From the NCBI GenBank assembly GCA_025936015.1, contig JAICUE010000016.1, positions 1 to 15,937 of the forward strand: a stretch of 15,937 bases of DNA. The letters run 5' to 3'. The position numbers and the translations under genes were made by a program. Under the pieces are notes generated by a model, which had not been told where the DNA came from, ran no database searches, and was given only the letters and a program-made list of their open reading frames with translations. The stretch's first letter is position 1; the number at the start of each line of letters is the position of its first letter. Origin of the DNA: Gemmatimonadaceae bacterium. GTDB lineage: Bacteria > Gemmatimonadota > Gemmatimonadetes > Gemmatimonadales > Gemmatimonadaceae. Positions 15,121-15,937 of the stretch are shown piece by piece.

Positions 15121-15681
15121 ATGCCATCGATGAACAGGCGCGAGGCGCTGAAGACCGGAGCGGTCGCGTTAGGCGGGATCGCGATGCTCTCGACCGGTGT
15201 CCTCGCCGGCTGCGCGCGCGACCAACGGCCGCCGACGACGGGAATCCTGTCGCGCGACGACCAGGACCTCGCCGAGGCGATCGCCGACACGATCCTGCCG
15301 AAAACGGCGGCGTCGCCGGGTGCGAAGGAGGCGAACGCGGGGCAGGAGATCAACCTGCTCGTCACCGACTGTTACGAGCCAGACGCGCAGCAGCGATTGC
15401 TGAAAGGACTCGACGAGCTGCGACAGCGCTGCGAGACGGCGTACAACACCGACTTCGCCGGGCTTCCGCGCGATCAGCGCGAGAACCTGCTGCGCGTGCT
15501 CGGCGTCGAAGCGAAGAAGGCACCCCCCGACACGCACTGGTATCCATTGATGCGCGAAGTCGCCGAGCGGGCGTACTTCTCGTCGCAGATCGGGATGACG
15601 AAGGCGCTGCGCTACATCCAGGTGCCGGGCAAGTGGGTCGGATGCCTGCCGCTCGCGCCGGGGCAGCGGGCGTGGGGGTGA
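15121..15681 (+). CDS. Gluconate 2-dehydrogenase subunit 3-family protein (Tat-exported partner)
   Basis: 186 residues. It begins with a Tat-type signal (NRREALKTGAVALGG, twin Arg) that ends in a lipobox-like VLAGC, followed by an alpha-helical domain typical of gluconate_2-dh3 (segments DDQDLAEAIADTILPKT and RAYFSSQIGMTKALRYI, the latter ending with a Gly-Lys-Trp-Val-Gly-Cys sequence). In this family the small subunit escorts the GMC large subunit through the Tat system and stabilises it, so the pair works in the periplasm and may be lipid-anchored. The start may be 15121 or 15130; the first has a weak AGG upstream. A recurring octamer lies inside the signal-peptide codons at 15167. It forms one operon with the GMC gene. 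Confidence 0.9.
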   Translation: MPSMNRREALKTGAVALGGIAMLSTGVLAGCARDQRPPTTGILSRDDQDLAEAIADTILPKTAASPGAKEANAGQEINLLVTDCYEPDAQQRLLKGLDELRQRCETAYNTDFAGLPRDQRENLLRVLGVEAKKAPPDTHWYPLMREVAERAYFSSQIGMTKALRYIQVPGKWVGCLPLAPGQRAWG

Positions 15682-15690
15682 ACTGCAGCT

Positions 15691-15771
15691 GTAAGCGATA
15701 AGCGTCAAGCTGTCAGCGACAGCGGCAACTGCAGCAACGCAGTCGCTTACTGCTTGCAGCTTATCGCTTAC
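15691..15771. repeat. Palindromic intergenic repeat, copy 2 (possible terminator)
   Basis: After the subunit-3 gene, 15691-15703 and 15759-15771 are exact 13-bp inverted repeats, and pairing continues inward to about 15724/15738 with five mismatches, giving roughly 34-bp arms around a 13-base loop. The right arm (15743-15768) matches copy 1 (2741-2766) in reverse orientation at 25 of 26 positions. The CCGCCAAAATTAAT that follows contains no long U-run on the plus strand, so termination is possible but not shown. Confidence 0.8.
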
Positions 15772-15802
15772 CGCCAAAATTAATACGAACATTTTCAAGT
15801 CC

Positions 15803-15937
15803 ATGTCCAAAGTCAGAATCGGCATCATCGGCTCCCGCTTTCAGGCGGACTGCATCGCGCATTCGGTGAAGATGATGCCCGAAGAGATGGAGGTGGTCGC
15901 GGTCGCGTCGCCGTCGCCGGGAAATGCTGAGCGATTC
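15803..15937 (+). CDS. Gfo/Idh/MocA-family oxidoreductase, N-terminal fragment (runs off window)
   Basis: 45 codons from ATG 15803 to the last base of the window. The first residues MSKVRIGIIGSRFQADCIA contain the Gly-x-x-Gly pattern after a hydrophobic strand that starts the NAD(P)-binding Rossmann fold of Gfo/Idh/MocA proteins, followed by a helix and a second hydrophobic strand (MEVVAVASPSPG). No Shine-Dalgarno is visible and no other ATG/GTG/TTG fits. The AT-rich bases 15777-15795 just upstream may hold a promoter. Such proteins often oxidise or reduce 3-keto-sugars or inositols, so placement after the GMC pair is suggestive. Only the first 45 residues are visible. Confidence 0.8.
   Translation, partial: MSKVRIGIIGSRFQADCIAHSVKMMPEEMEVVAVASPSPGNAERF

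Larger units (their letters stand above)
649..15174. repeat. Dispersed octamer CGTTAGGC / GCCTAACG, 18 exact copies
   Basis: CGTTAGGC begins at 1846, 2720, 5014, 7643, 10142, 10510, 13819 and 15167. Its complement GCCTAACG begins at 649, 2291, 3017, 4385, 5667, 8362, 11368, 12053, 12362 and 14975. There is one near copy, CGTTAGGG at 11572. Thirteen exact copies are inside genes (read as Leu-Gly via TTA-GGC nine times, Pro-Asn via CCT-AAC four times). Five lie between genes or across a stop codon. Confidence 0.9.

Noticed and set aside
13821..15365. Large 514-codon minus-strand open frame antisense to the GMC gene
   Set aside because: Shadow of the plus-strand GMC and subunit-3 genes; Arg/Val-rich with no motifs.
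1..15937. CRISPR array, insertion sequence, prophage or defence system
   Set aside because: No direct-repeat array, transposase, integrase, phage or known defence gene was seen in either strand; the only repeats are the octamer and the palindromic element.

Overview
The window is high-GC DNA (about 65% by eye) that most resembles a member of the Gemmatimonadota. The evidence is a SusC/SusD outer-membrane pair encoded in high-GC DNA, a type III glutamine synthetase, a DUF6496-type basic protein, many secreted lipoproteins, and a small membrane/coiled-coil protein of a kind I associate with this phylum. The assignment is an inference: there is no rRNA or marker gene here to fix it.

Layout, left to right. 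(1) 1-2714, plus strand: the C-terminal part of a SusC/RagA TonB-dependent receptor followed at once by its SusD/RagB lipoprotein, an outer-membrane uptake pair. (2) 2715-2836: a large palindromic repeat between convergent genes. (3) 2837-5098, minus: glutamine synthetase III, divergent from a small Lys/Arg-rich DUF6496 protein (5350-5655, plus). (4) 5775-7372, minus: a two-gene operon of a deoxynucleoside kinase and a PAP2 membrane phosphatase joined by a GTGA overlap. (5) 7373-7771: a gene-poor stretch, then tRNA-Cys(GCA) and a bidirectional terminator shared with (6) a minus-strand beta-propeller lipoprotein (7912-9564). (7) 9696-11363, plus: cupin, hotdog acyl-CoA thioesterase, and a short-chain dehydrogenase with a non-canonical active site. 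(8) 11408-12895, minus: a type B carboxylesterase lipoprotein. (9) 13092-15681, plus: a small membrane coiled-coil protein, a GMC flavoprotein with a Cys-x5-Cys-x3-Cys iron-sulfur motif, and a Tat-exported subunit-3 partner. (10) A second copy of the palindromic repeat, then the start of a Gfo/Idh/MocA oxidoreductase running off the right edge.

Functionally, the outer genes fit a polymer- or sugar-scavenging heterotroph. The SusCD pair would import oligomeric substrate. The periplasmic GMC/subunit-3 enzyme next to a Gfo/Idh/MocA protein looks like a sugar (glycoside) dehydrogenation module of the glucoside-3-dehydrogenase type. The middle genes are housekeeping (nitrogen assimilation, nucleotide salvage, lipid phosphate turnover, tRNA).

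The most unusual signals are not genes. The octamer CGTTAGGC/GCCTAACG occurs 18 times in both orientations, and every in-frame TTA codon I found lies inside it. A dispersed palindromic repeat also occurs twice, sharing a 26-base module at 25/26 identity.
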